NCBI GenBank assembly: GCA_032433595.1
Contig: JASWJB010000426.1
Location: forward strand, 1 to 30,864
Reading direction: 5' to 3'
DNA from: Conoideocrella luteorostrata
Lineage: Eukaryota; Ascomycota; Sordariomycetes; Hypocreales; Clavicipitaceae
DNA length: 30,864 nucleotides
Below are positions 1-9,400 of this stretch, in pieces. A model generated the notes under the pieces. The model was not told the DNA's origin. It worked only from the letters and a program-made list of their open reading frames with translations, and did not search any database. A program made the position numbers and the translations under genes. Each line of letters opens with the position of its first letter. Position 1 is the stretch's first letter.

Positions 1-99
1 GCCGTCTTCCCAAGACTAGGATGGAGACCTTGTGGTAACTACTATACTAGATAGAGTAGTGACAGCAAGAGTCGTTAGTCCTAGTCTTGGGAAGACGGC
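1..99. repeat. Perfect inverted repeat (hairpin) at window edge
   Basis: The first 21 bases (beginning GCCGTCTTCCCA) are the exact reverse complement of bases 79-99, separated by a 57-bp loop. The loop contains a shorter imperfect inverted repeat (ACTACT...AGTAGT). The hairpin abuts the outer end of the GC-rich module at 100-640. Related but decayed inverted repeats lie beyond the same module near 27040-27125. It may be the terminus of a mobile element or a fold-back structure. The window starts exactly on the arm, so the left context is unknown. Confidence 0.85.
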
Positions 100-640
100 C
101 CCAGTCCTCTACTTTTCCCGCGACCAGTCTTCCCCTTTTTCTCACAACGCGAGCGAAAAACCACCCATCCCGCCGGCATTTTGTGCGCTGCCCGCCGCAG
201 AGTTGCCGCGCGCGCCGGCCGTGCCGGGAGCGCCTTTTTTCGCAATTCTGTTCAGCGCATCGTGTGCGCGGCGTCTGTGCGAGTCGATTGCGCCAGGTTT
301 GGTGCCGTTGCGGGCGCCGGGGGGCGAGCTGCGTGCGAGCCCCCTATTGCCGGGCCCAGACCAAGACCGCACATACCCGCTCACTTATACGGGTGCGAGC
401 CTTGCCAAAGATCCTACGAATAGCAAAAGCACCGTGCGGCAAGATCCGCCAAAATCCGCGCGGCTTCGCCGCGCCCTGCGCGTACGTCCACGCCTGGTTG
501 GGGCCTGGCCACAGGCCAGGCCGTGGAGCATTCGTGTCTGCTTCCTTCACCACAGCAGGACATGGAGCAAAGACAACCAGGTAAAAGAACGCTGGTCCAA
601 GTGTGTGTATGTATGTACGGCGTACGGCGGGCTGGGGATG
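100..640 (-). repeat. GC-rich dispersed module, reverse-oriented copy
   Basis: The reverse complement of this stretch matches the module at 30640-30864. Both contain the tract around GCGCACAAAATGCCGGCGGG and the following GGGATGGGTGGTTTTTCGCT, in the same order. Further copies lie at 20998-21235, 24195-24380 and 26870-27060. The part at about 430-640 also matches, reversed, the fragment at 14226-14440. Open frames here are short and overlap in several phases without domain similarity, so I do not call a gene. The 641-823 stretch contains nothing I recognise beyond a short direct repeat (GTGAGTCACTTGA / GTGAATCGCT). Confidence 0.8.
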
Positions 641-823
641 GATCACTTGAACACATCTTCAAGGTGAGTCACTTGAGCACATCTTTTGAGGTGAATCGCT
701 CAACACCGGGCAACCTGGCGGATGCTCCAAATCAGCAGGCCCTGTGAATGCGTATCAACCAGCCCGAATATGTGCACTGTTCGTATGGCAGCGGTTCTTT
801 CATTGAGCGTCGACGCGCCATGC

Positions 824-1024
824 TGCTGGAATATCCTGTCAACAAAGCACGCAGACAAGGTCACGTGGCCACCCTCGTGCGCCTCTTTTATACGTCGCGC
901 TCGGGCGTATTTCTCTTTCTCTTCTTCTTCTTCTTCTTCTCTCTTGGATAGTCACAAATAAATTTGAAATATGGGAATTGGTTACCCATATCATCCAAGA
1001 TTTGTAAACGACAAAACAAATTAC
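824..1024 (+). mobile_element. LTR-like remnant (family B) acting as apparent promoter
   Basis: The sequence from TGCTGGAAT at 824 follows the 14561 solo LTR in order: a CAAGCA-like tract, GTCACGTGGC, CCTCTTTTATACG, a CGCGC tract, then TCTTC-rich sequence. The closest match is the TATA region at 875-905, nearly identical to the LTR at 14003. No target-site duplication was found and the 3' boundary is approximate (near TTACA at 1020-1024). It lies directly upstream of the ankyrin start codon, so its TATA at 889-892 is the likeliest core promoter of that gene. That promoter role is inferred. Confidence 0.65.
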
Positions 1025-1046
1025 ACAGTTTGCAGCCAGCAGCGAC

Positions 1047-1073
1047 TACAACAACAACAACAACAACAACAAC
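1047..1073 (+). repeat. CAA microsatellite leader
   Basis: A run of CAA triplets lies immediately before the start codon of the F-box/ankyrin gene. It would form an unstructured 5' leader. It follows the TCTTC run at 921-942. Confidence 0.8.
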
Positions 1074-1074
1074 C

Positions 1075-2376
1075 ATGGCCACAACTTTACCAGTAGAGAT
1101 ATGGCTGGATGTCTTGTGGTACTGTCATTGTCGCAGCGAGTGGGCAAACCTCCTGTTGACGAGCAAGTTCTTTCACGACAAATTGAATACAGAGTTTTAT
1201 TGGCAATACGGGCACGGAGCAGTTTTCAAGGCCGCAATTTATGGGGGAATGTCTCAGAGACTGGATGCGCACATAAGACGTGGTGGTATCCGAGTCAACA
1301 CAGAATATGCGTACGGCAGGCGAACAACTGCGCTGCTGGTAGCTGCGGAGATGGGACGACTTGATGTAGTGGAGGCCTTGTTGAGCGCACCAAATTTGGA
1401 CCGGGCTCAAGTCGATAGTGCGGAAAAGACAGCCTTGATGTTGGCAGCGGAGAAGGGCCATGTGGAAATGGTCAAGTTGCTGCTACCCATGTCCCAGTTC
1501 AAGCAACCCATCAACGAATATGGCAATGACCGACGCCGACGCCAATGCCAACAGAGGGCGTTGACGTTGGCCATCCAATCTGCAGATTCCCAAGTCGCCA
1601 AACTCCTTGCCAATCACACCACCCACGAAATCCCCCCCCAGAAGAACTCTCATCAGGGCCTGGCTCTCGAAAGCGGCGGCGGCGGCGGCGGCAATGAAGA
1701 CATGGTCAAAGTTGCACTTGCTAAACTCTCGTATCACATCAATATCGAAGATAGTTCATGTTCAACAGCCTTGGCATTAGCCGCTGAACATGGTCACCAT
1801 CAGATCGTTCAGCTCCTCCTAAGCGACCCCAATATTCTCGTATACATTCGCGACTACAGGGGCATGACGCCTTTCATGAGGGCAGCCCTCGGAGGTAGCG
1901 CAGCAGTCGTCGAAATGCTTCAACCCATGGTGGCTGATATAAACGAAGTAGCACAAAATGGGTTGTCGGCATTACATTTCGCGGTTGCATCGAGAGAATC
2001 TGGAGCCTTGGCGTATCTGCTTGATGCTCCCAATATTGATCCGAACGTGCGTGGTAGCAATGGACTTACACCTTTGCGCATGGCCGTTGATTATGAAGAC
2101 TTGGACAAGGTCCAGATGCTTATAGATAAGCCGGATGTTGATGCGAACCCGGTTGACCACAGAAGGCACACTCCCCTCTCGTTCGCTATCCAGGAACACT
2201 CGTATAGCATCGTCAGAGCCCTGGTGTTGTCACGCCGGGCTCATACCAACCACCGAGAGAGCCTAGGCAGATCGGCCCTGTCACAGGCGATTGTGGCCGG
2301 GGCACATGGTATCGTTAAGTTCCTGCTGGAACAGGAAGGCGTCGTTGATATGACGACGATGGAAAGCTGGCTTTAA
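1075..2376 (+). CDS. F-box-like / ankyrin-repeat protein, C-terminus frameshifted
   Basis: This encodes a 433-aa protein. Residues about 3-45 (LPVEIWLDVLWYCHCR... then LLLTSKFFHDKL) resemble an F-box, the part that usually binds Skp1 in SCF ubiquitin ligases. The rest is a series of ankyrin repeats, seen as TALLVAAEMGRLDVVEALL, TALMLAAEKGHVEMVKLLL, TALALAAEHGHHQIVQLLL and TPFMRAALGGSAAVVEML. Such proteins are common in filamentous ascomycetes and probably select substrates. The start at 1075 is chosen for its strong context (ACCATGG), the CAA leader and the F-box directly after it, although the frame is open upstream to 964. The last residues (DMTTMESWL) do not fit an ankyrin repeat: the repeat pattern continues in another frame from about 2352. 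The gene is therefore truncated relative to its ancestor and may or may not be functional. Confidence 0.8.
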   Translation: MATTLPVEIWLDVLWYCHCRSEWANLLLTSKFFHDKLNTEFYWQYGHGAVFKAAIYGGMSQRLDAHIRRGGIRVNTEYAYGRRTTALLVAAEMGRLDVVEALLSAPNLDRAQVDSAEKTALMLAAEKGHVEMVKLLLPMSQFKQPINEYGNDRRRRQCQQRALTLAIQSADSQVAKLLANHTTHEIPPQKNSHQGLALESGGGGGGNEDMVKVALAKLSYHINIEDSSCSTALALAAEHGHHQIVQLLLSDPNILVYIRDYRGMTPFMRAALGGSAAVVEMLQPMVADINEVAQNGLSALHFAVASRESGALAYLLDAPNIDPNVRGSNGLTPLRMAVDYEDLDKVQMLIDKPDVDANPVDHRRHTPLSFAIQEHSYSIVRALVLSRRAHTNHRESLGRSALSQAIVAGAHGIVKFLLEQEGVVDMTTMESWL

Positions 2377-2471
2377 TGTTGGCTTTCGAAGGGAACTGGG
2401 TGACTGCCATCAAGTCGCTCTTGCGCGTCCCCAGCATAACTGGCGGTGAATTCATTTGGTCATTAGCCTGA
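2352..2471 (+). pseudogene. Frameshifted continuation of the ankyrin domain
   Basis: In the frame starting GAC at 2352 the sequence reads DDDGKLALMLAFEGNWVTAI and then KSLLRVPSITG. This is a good ankyrin helix pair following directly on the repeat interrupted in the upstream gene. A single-base loss near 2345-2351 explains the switch. The frame stops at 2469-2471 in a small direct-repeat region. Confidence 0.7.
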
Positions 2472-2577
2472 TTTGTTAGTTAGCAATGAATTTATTTGGT
2501 CATTCAGCCTGATTATGGCCGTCTGCCAGCCAATCAAAATTAGCCTGATTTGGTCATTAGCCTGATTATGGCCGTCT
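2449..2577 (+). repeat. Short direct repeats inside the broken ankyrin tail
   Basis: CCTGATTATGGCCGTCT occurs at 2508-2524 and again at 2561-2577. A GAATT(C/T)ATTTGGTCATT unit occurs at 2449 and 2488, and further TTGGTCATTAGCCTGATT fragments lie between. The block separates two ankyrin relics (ending 2471 and starting 2643), so it is probably an insertion or local duplication that split the domain. Confidence 0.75.
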
Positions 2578-2642
2578 ACAAGTCATTTACATTCTTTCTA
2601 TTACAAACCGATAAAGTTGATTTTTAGATACGCCATGTCATT

Positions 2643-2714
2643 GGCAACACTCCCCTGTCCATAGCAGCTTGGAATGGACATGTTCAATCCATCGGGCTGC
2701 TTCTGGCCAAGTAG
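2643..2714 (+). pseudogene. Isolated ankyrin repeat relic
   Basis: Translation from 2643 gives GNTPLSIAAWNGHVQSIGLL and then LAK before a TAG at 2712. This is a textbook ankyrin repeat (G-TPL-AA--G----LLL) with no start codon of its own. It is most simply the former C-terminal part of the upstream ankyrin gene, cut off by the direct-repeat block. Confidence 0.7.
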
Positions 2715-3016
2715 CGATACACGTTATGATAAGAAAGGTGTGCTTATTACCCCAATAGACCAAAAGTGCAAGCAGCAGCTTGCACTGTACCTTGCATCTA
2801 TTTATAAGGCCTGCGCCAGGGTTCTACATAAACTCAAAGATTCGAGTACAACCTATAGGCATGAGGTTACTCACGAGCCCACTCTGAATACTGCTAGTGC
2901 AAAATGATGCCTCAAAATCGCAACTCAAGACAAATTTTAACCAGTAAATGAAAACATGGAGAGAAGAATAGAAGGGAAAAGAGAAAAGGGATAATTTAAA
3001 AAAAATAAAAGTCCAC
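2715..3016. other. Intergenic stretch between ankyrin relic and LysM gene
   Basis: There is a short open frame at 2674-2907 without recognisable similarity. The segment becomes A-rich toward 3000 and would hold the 3' untranslated region of the minus-strand LysM gene. I see no RNA gene or transposon here. Confidence 0.5.
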
Positions 3017-5156
3017 TCATACACCGATACACACAGCGTAGCCCAACCACAGAGCCTCGCAGTTGGAACCGACTCCAGGATTCCATTTGTAAAAGTCATC
3101 TAGCGTAATTTTGTTGGCTTGGGCAATGTCATAGCATCCGTCTCCTTTCTGCACAACGTGCCACCTCTTGCAGTCCGCGGCAACACCAGGCTGTGTTTGT
3201 GCTGGTGGCGTGGTACCGGTAGGAGTGCCCGAAGAACTTGTTGTTGCCGTGGGGGTATAGATGGACAAGGGATCTGATGAAGAATAAACTCAGTCAGTCT
3301 GCTGTTGGCACAATAAGCGAGAGGCGCGATATATTTGCAGTGCTCACCCGTCATGTCGTCTTCTTTGAGAACGCAGTAGCTGTACTGCGAGGACACGAAA
3401 CAGTTGTCATTCGTCAAGCTGGGGTTCCATCGTCTGAGCTGTGTCAAGGTGATGTCGGCAAAGCTGGCCCAGATACGACAGCTGTTGAGATCGGCGTCTC
3501 TGCTGGTCACGCTATCCGAATATGCATTCTTGTACAGATCGCAGCCATCAACGGTGCCTGGAGCCCGTGGTAGAAGGGCTGGCGGGTCAAACGACGGGAT
3601 GGGAGTGGGGGTCTCGGGCGGAGGCTTTGCAAAGGTTGTCGAGGGGACAGAAATGGGATAGCCAGGGTACGTCTCAACGTCTCCTACTGCCTTGACACAG
3701 TAGGAGTAGCCCAGCCAGAGGTTGTTGCAAGTCTTGTTGTCAACGCCCGAGTTGAGGAAGTAAAAGTCATCGAGCGAGATGCTAAAGGCAAGCGAAATAG
3801 ACGCGCAGGTGTCGCCGGCGCGGATAGTGTACCATTGCCCACAGTGTGTGTTGGAAGATCCCTGGTGGTTGCTCGGGACGGGCGCGTCAGTGGTCGCTTT
3901 ATCGCCCTGTTGAACCTGCACTGTGCCCACGGGGGAGCTTAGACAGATGTATCTACCAACCCATTTCATTAGTGTGGTGCAGCCGGGGCTGATGACTGGG
4001 TTCCACGCAAGCAATTGACCCATTGTGATATTCGCTGCCGCGGTAATGCTGGAGCAGGTATCGTCAGGCAGCACTTGATAGGTCTTGCATGTCAAAGGCA
4101 AGCAAAGCGAAGTACCGACGTCGGGCATAAAGTTGCAAGCCATGTCGAGGCCATTTACGCTGATAAGGGCCTCGGTAGCGACATTCCGAGCAGCGGCAAT
4201 ACCGTTGCAGCTGTCATTTTCCTTCATCACGTATGTCTTGCCGCTCGCGCAGGTTGGTGCTGGGGGGGGGGCCTCTTGACGTGGAGTTGAGCGCATAGGA
4301 CGTGGGAGTTGCATAGCTGTAAGTGCTTGCCGCGCAGCTCGAGGTGGTATAGGCAAAGTCTGAGGCCGCAAAGGAGTTATAGCCAAAGGGGGACTCAAGT
4401 TGCTTGGCTTGCACCGCAATGGCACATTCTGAGCAGTTTTGAGCTTTCGTAAGTGGGTTAGTCTGGCTCAGCTGCTGTGCTGCAATCAAGTCACAGTAGT
4501 TGCCACTGGTCCTGTGTGGATCTGTCAGCCACCTAGTATGATTTCGCAGCTATGGCGCTCTTGATGCTACGTACGAGTCTTTGAGACAAGACAGACCCGC
4601 TGCGAACAGCAGCCGGTCAACGATAAAAGTGGCTGTTATGATTGTGTGAGCGACCACGATCCTCAAAGCTACACCAGAGAAGAAGAAGAAGAAGAAGAAG
4701 AAGAAGAAGGAGAAGAAGGAAAAGAAGAAGAAGACTTGAACGAACCTGGATACGCAATGTCGCCTGGGGGGACCATGAAATCTTGAGCTGCAGTGCAAGA
4801 GGAAGATATCGCGTCTCTCAACTTGGATAGGTCGCTCTGGCATGTGCTCTCGCAAAGAGTTCTCAGACTCACCGCGTCCAAAAGTTCAAAACTGGTCGCA
4901 CGACTAATGTATTAGGGCTTTAGTTGGAAACAAAAATCTTTAGTCGTAGTTATTCATGAGTCTGTCTTTCATAAACTCATAGTCCGGTGCTCTTAGCTAG
5001 CGAGCCGGGGCAGGACGAAACCGTGGTGTTGACCGCGTCGAAGCATTTCGTGCTTAGCCCCAAGCTCTCATGAGGAAATACGAAGTCGGTAAACTGTTGC
5101 CCGCGGACTGCAGGCAAGGTATAGAGCAAAAGCGCCAAGTTACGTGACGCAAACAT
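3017..5156 (-). CDS. Secreted multi-LysM protein (five exons; possible lesions)
   Basis: I place the ATG at 5156, starting a signal peptide (MFASRNLALLLYTLPAVRG). Proposed exons are 5156-about 4985, 4903-4746, 4632-4575, 4532-3348 and 3273-3017. Introns 3274-3347, 4533-4574 (only 42 bp) and 4633-4745 have GT-AG ends; the last contains a CTT run. The N-terminal region has the Cys-rich pattern of fungal LysM proteins (LSTKCFDAVNTTVSSC; TLCESTCQSDLSKL). Five LysM-like units follow, for example CGQWYTIRAGDTCASISLAF with a later DDFYFLN, and C-terminal KRWHVVQKGDGCYDIAQANK. LysM domains bind chitin; the protein may shield hyphae or dampen host chitin sensing (family knowledge). Two oddities exist: a run of ten C (minus strand) at 4262-4271 shifts the frame by one, and exon 1 reaches a TGA at 4977-4979 before a usable GT donor. 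It may be a recent pseudogene or carry sequence errors. Confidence 0.78.
4680..4733 (+). repeat. GAA/TTC microsatellite inside a LysM-gene intron
   Basis: A GAAGAA run with minor interruptions lies within the proposed intron 4633-4745 of the LysM gene. On the coding strand it is a polypyrimidine CTT tract between donor and acceptor. Serine-rich translations of it are artefacts of reading through the intron. Confidence 0.8.
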
Positions 5157-6447
5157 GTTGGTACGCCGTCGGTCGATGGCAGAATGGGATATGTGGTGCG
5201 CTGAGAGATTTGAAGCGTAAAAGACACCGAGAACAACTGGTCAAGCAGAACGGAAAAGCAGGACCGTGGACAAGTATGTACAAAAGTACGAAAGTTGCTC
5301 TGTTTAGGTGAGGAGGACGCTGTGTCCTGGCCGCGGGTGAAAACAGGCTACGTTGGTTCTGGGGGCAAGGGCTGCAGCCACATGGTTTGCAAAGAGGAGC
5401 AAATATCCATCCTCGGCGATTTGCTCGGGCTCTTTTGAAAATCCATTCACTCGGAAGACAAAAGTCCTTTGTTCCTACGGAGTAGCCGATTCTCCGCTTT
5501 TGTGTACATCTCCGCGTTGGCTTGCACTCTCCTGCATATGCCCCTGTAGCAAGTATTGAAATTTGTGGAGAACAAGTCTTCCGTAGCCAACAGGCACAAC
5601 ATTCCATCTTTCGGCTCAGTCTGGCTGCCAATCTTCTCAAGGGCCTTGCGCCGATGGCAAGTGTTTCGAGCTGGAAAGGCAAATGTGCGAGGACTTGTTA
5701 GCTTGAAGATTCCACTAGCGATTGATACCAGTATAGTCTTAATAATAAGCTCCAAGATTGTCACAAAATTCAGCAAAAGGTGAAGCTCCACACTAATAGC
5801 GTGAATAATGTATTTTATATAGCCTGTGACAGAGATACAAGGTCTGGCTTCTCCGGTGCTACGTATTAGACCGGAGCAGCCTTAGACAATCATGTTTTTT
5901 TTTTTTTCCCTTAAAAGCCGCTATGGTTATGTGAGCAAAATAGCTCTGTAGCACTTGTTGAGCCCACATGTGTAGTGTTGAGGCCAAGTGCAAAAGTCGA
6001 TCATTACTTGTTGGCTGTTGTTCATTGCTCCGCTGACTGCAAGGGTTTACTACCATGATGAGGCTAATCGCCGTGCATGTGATTAACCGCTAGGGCCCTT
6101 GGGCTAAGCGCTGCCCCCGGAGCTAGGAGTTTACTCCTTGACCTTGAAGGGGAAAAAGAGGGGGGGGGGGTACTTCCAGGCATTTTCATGACTGTATTAG
6201 GCAGTTGCCGAAATAACGTGGATCAAATGATCCACAGCCGATGGGCTAAACCTTGTTAAGGCACCGAGTTCTCTTCGTAGGAGGGCCATGTCAGTGATTT
6301 CGACGTATCTAACATGAGCATGCTTGACTATCCACTCTATCCCGTGAATCACCAAGGTGGTATGGTATACAAAGGGCGCGGCATCAGCCCTCCTCGCTTC
6401 GCCTCAACAGCGTAGTTGTATTTTTGCCAGCACCTAAGCTTGTCAAC
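5157..6447. promoter_or_regulatory. Divergent intergenic region between LysM and chitinase genes
   Basis: This 1.29-kb spacer separates two genes transcribed away from each other, so it must contain both promoters. I see a T-run at 5895-5907 and a G-run at 6161-6170. One minus-strand open frame, 5447-5791, has a hydrophobic start (FVTILELIIKTILVSIASGI) but no family I recognise, and is listed separately at low confidence. Shared regulation of the pair is inferred from the arrangement, not from a recognised binding site. Confidence 0.55.
5447..5791 (-). CDS. Doubtful small ORF with hydrophobic N-terminus
   Basis: This is a 114-codon open frame in the LysM-chitinase spacer. It begins with about 20 hydrophobic residues (a possible signal anchor) and continues with a charged, helix-prone tail (RVQANAEMYTKAENRLLRR). 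I recognise no family. It could be a small unknown protein, a remnant of a larger helical protein, or chance. No neighbouring splice structure extends it convincingly. Confidence 0.2.
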   Translation of the reverse strand: MELHLLLNFVTILELIIKTILVSIASGIFKLTSPRTFAFPARNTCHRRKALEKIGSQTEPKDGMLCLLATEDLFSTNFNTCYRGICRRVQANAEMYTKAENRLLRRNKGLLSSE

Positions 6448-9400
6448 ATGACGCTTTCTCTTACTCTGTTGACTGTTTTTGCTGGCCTTGCGTTCGCAGG
6501 CCAAGGTCATGGTTCTCATCATATTTCTCACAAGCGGTTCTCGTCGTTGGAAAGACGCTCTCAATCCTCACAGGAGTCCCAGCTTTTTAGGCGGGAGGAC
6601 TACACTTGTGGTCCTGGAAGTAAGCAAGCAAGAAACCTCGGTAAAATTTCTCCCATGTCGAGGCTTGTTCTAACCTCAGCTCCAGGGCCTTGCCACAATG
6701 GCGCATGTTGCGGTGGTATGTAGACTCCCGAGCCCCTCGCTCTGATAAACAAACAGACATGCTGACTGGACTCTAGAATCTGGCAACTGCGGCTATGGTC
6801 CGATATACTGTGGCAAGGGATGCTCTAGTAACTGTGACGCCCATGCGGAATGTGGACAGTTCTCGCAACCTCCAGACAAGGAGTGTCCGCTGAACACTTG
6901 TTGCTCGGAGTTTGGATTCTGTGGCACAACCAAGGGTAAGTTCCCCGGAGTTATACACCACCCACGTCTCTCTGCACGTTTAAAGCTGAAAACATGACTA
7001 TTGAGACTTCTGCACTGGTAAATGTCAGTCCAACTGCGTCGAGCATCCCAAGCCTCCTGCTGGGTCGGGGGACCCACTATCAAAAGGTAAATACGAGTCC
7101 ATCGCCGAGTGGAAGAGGCCAACTCGCTTCTCACATATGTCTGTGCAGTGATCGGCTACTACGAAGCCTGGAACGACCGATCGAAATGTCATCAAACCTC
7201 TGCAAAAGATCTCCCCGGTACGTCGTTGACAGCTAGTTACTGTCATTTCGTCCAAGTACAAGTGGCTAATTGGATACAGTGGACGCGCTCACACATCTAA
7301 ACTATGCTTTTGCCTATGTTGATCCTGGCAGTTTTGAAATTACCACAATGGATGCTGCTACCCCTGCTCGCATCTTTCAAGACGTCGCTGATCTAAAAAA
7401 GACCAGCCCTAGTCTGAAGATTTTTGTCAGTCTCGGTGGATGGACCTTTTCTGACAATGGCACTGCTACTCAGCCAGTATTTGGAAATATTGCCCGCAGC
7501 GATGCCAATCGCCAAAAGTTTGCCACCAACGTGCTCAAGTTCCTCAGCACGTACGGTTACGACGGCGTGGACATTGACTGGGAGTATCCTGGCGCTCCGG
7601 ACAGAGGGGGAAATCCAGAAGATGTAGTTACCTATCCGCGTCTCCTCCAGACAATCAGACAGACCTTTGAAGCTTCTGGGCAAGAGCTTGGTATTAGCTT
7701 CACAGCGCCATCGTCGTACTGGTACCTGCGCTGGTTCGATCTTCCCAAGTTGGTTGAATGGGCCGACTGGATTAACCTCGTAAGTGTGAATCACGGATTT
7801 CCTGTCCTGAGCCCTTGCTCTGAGAGAGATTATATTAAACTTGGGTGTTTTGCAGATGTCTTACGATTTGCATGGTGTGTGGGACAGCACTAATCCTATC
7901 GGATCTATAGTTCAGGGACACACGAACTTGACAGAAATCGAGCTAGCAGCTGAGCTTTTTTGGAGAGCAGGCATCCCACCATCCAAACTTGCACTAGGTT
8001 TTGGATTCTATGGAAGAGCCTTTACTTTAGCAGATTCCTCTTGCATAACGCCAGGCTGCTTGTTTAGCAGCGGAGCCAAGCCAGGTGTATGCACAGGGAC
8101 CAGCGGCTGTGAGTTTTAATTATGTCGAATTGCTTTTAAGTCTTAGGATGCACGCGCTAACACAAATGCAATAGATCTCTCATACTATGAAGTTCAAGAT
8201 ATCTTGAGCAAAAATAAAGATCTCAAGCCAGTGTACGATAAAGACGCTGCTGTTAAGTATATGACCTTTGACAAAAATCAATGGATCTCATACGATGACT
8301 CGGATACCTTTGCGGATAAGATTAAATGGGCTAAGAAGATTGGATTTTCAGGTTCTCTTATTTGGGCTTCTGATCTTGGTAAGACCGGTGTCTTTTATAC
8401 GCTCTTGAGACAAAGTCACGCTCTTGAGACAATATCACTAACTTGTGTGTGTTTTTCTCCTCAGATGACTACGACTTCACAGCTCACAAAGCCTTGGTAG
8501 GAAAAAAATCTATCGGGTCGCTCCAAAACAAAAAGGCCACGGCTATAGCTTCAGAAACCGCAGCGACATTTGGTGATAAATGCTATTATGAAGAAAACTC
8601 ACACACGCAAATGTGCCAGTCTGGCTACCTTACAATGGGCCGTGACAACTCAGGCGGCCACTGCAACGAAAACGACAAGCTGTGCGGCAACATTATTTGC
8701 TGTCCAAAGTCGTCGGGCCTGAGTGACTGCACTTGGCGCGGAAGTGGCGGCGACTGTAATGGCCGGTGCCACGATGGTGAGGTCAAGGTGTCTGGATCGA
8801 GCTGGGGAGGCTGGCCAGGAGAGTCAAGTGGAAAGAAACGCTGCGGTCGTGGCGGCAAGGCTTTCTGTTGCAAAGCAGATAAGTTCAAAAAGCTAACAGA
8901 TGGCTGCCACTGGAGCGCTTTTAAGGGAAGATGCAGCTCGGACGAGAAAAAGGTTGCGTATATCTATGACGATCAGGATGGCGAGGGACAAAGTTACTGC
9001 TGCAAGCGCGACAAGCCTATGCCTGTCTCGAATTGTCATTGGGTTGGTCAAGGTGACTGCGCCGATAATACTTGTGCCAAAACGGAAATCACCCTCACGA
9101 CTTCGAGCAAAGGCGGGAATTACAGAAGCTGCAACTGGTATCGCGAGAAATCGCTGTGCTGCACCCCGAATGGCGATGCTCTCATTGAAAAGTATCAGTG
9201 CGACGACGACAATCTGTGTGACGAAGACGGCTACTGTGAAGACGATATCGGGCCGGTGGCGAGCGGCTGGAGCAGCAAGCAATCAATCGAGGTGGATTAT
9301 TATGATGCCAGCGATGACGAAGGCAATCTCTATTTCCACGAGCTCGCCGAGCATAAAAAAGACAAAGGTGCCAGACCCGGATTACCGAGGACGCAGACGC

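Noticed and set aside
32..667. 211-codon open frame in the left GC-rich module
   Set aside because: Several overlapping frames of similar length exist on both strands, as expected for GC-rich repeat DNA, and module copies elsewhere do not keep the frame.
818..1077. CCATG target duplication around the ankyrin-gene LTR remnant
   Set aside because: The second CCATG is the start-codon context itself, and the enclosed segment does not begin with TG and end with CA.
5140..5682. 180-codon minus-strand open frame next to the LysM start
   Set aside because: It overlaps the LysM signal-peptide exon in another frame and has no recognisable domain.
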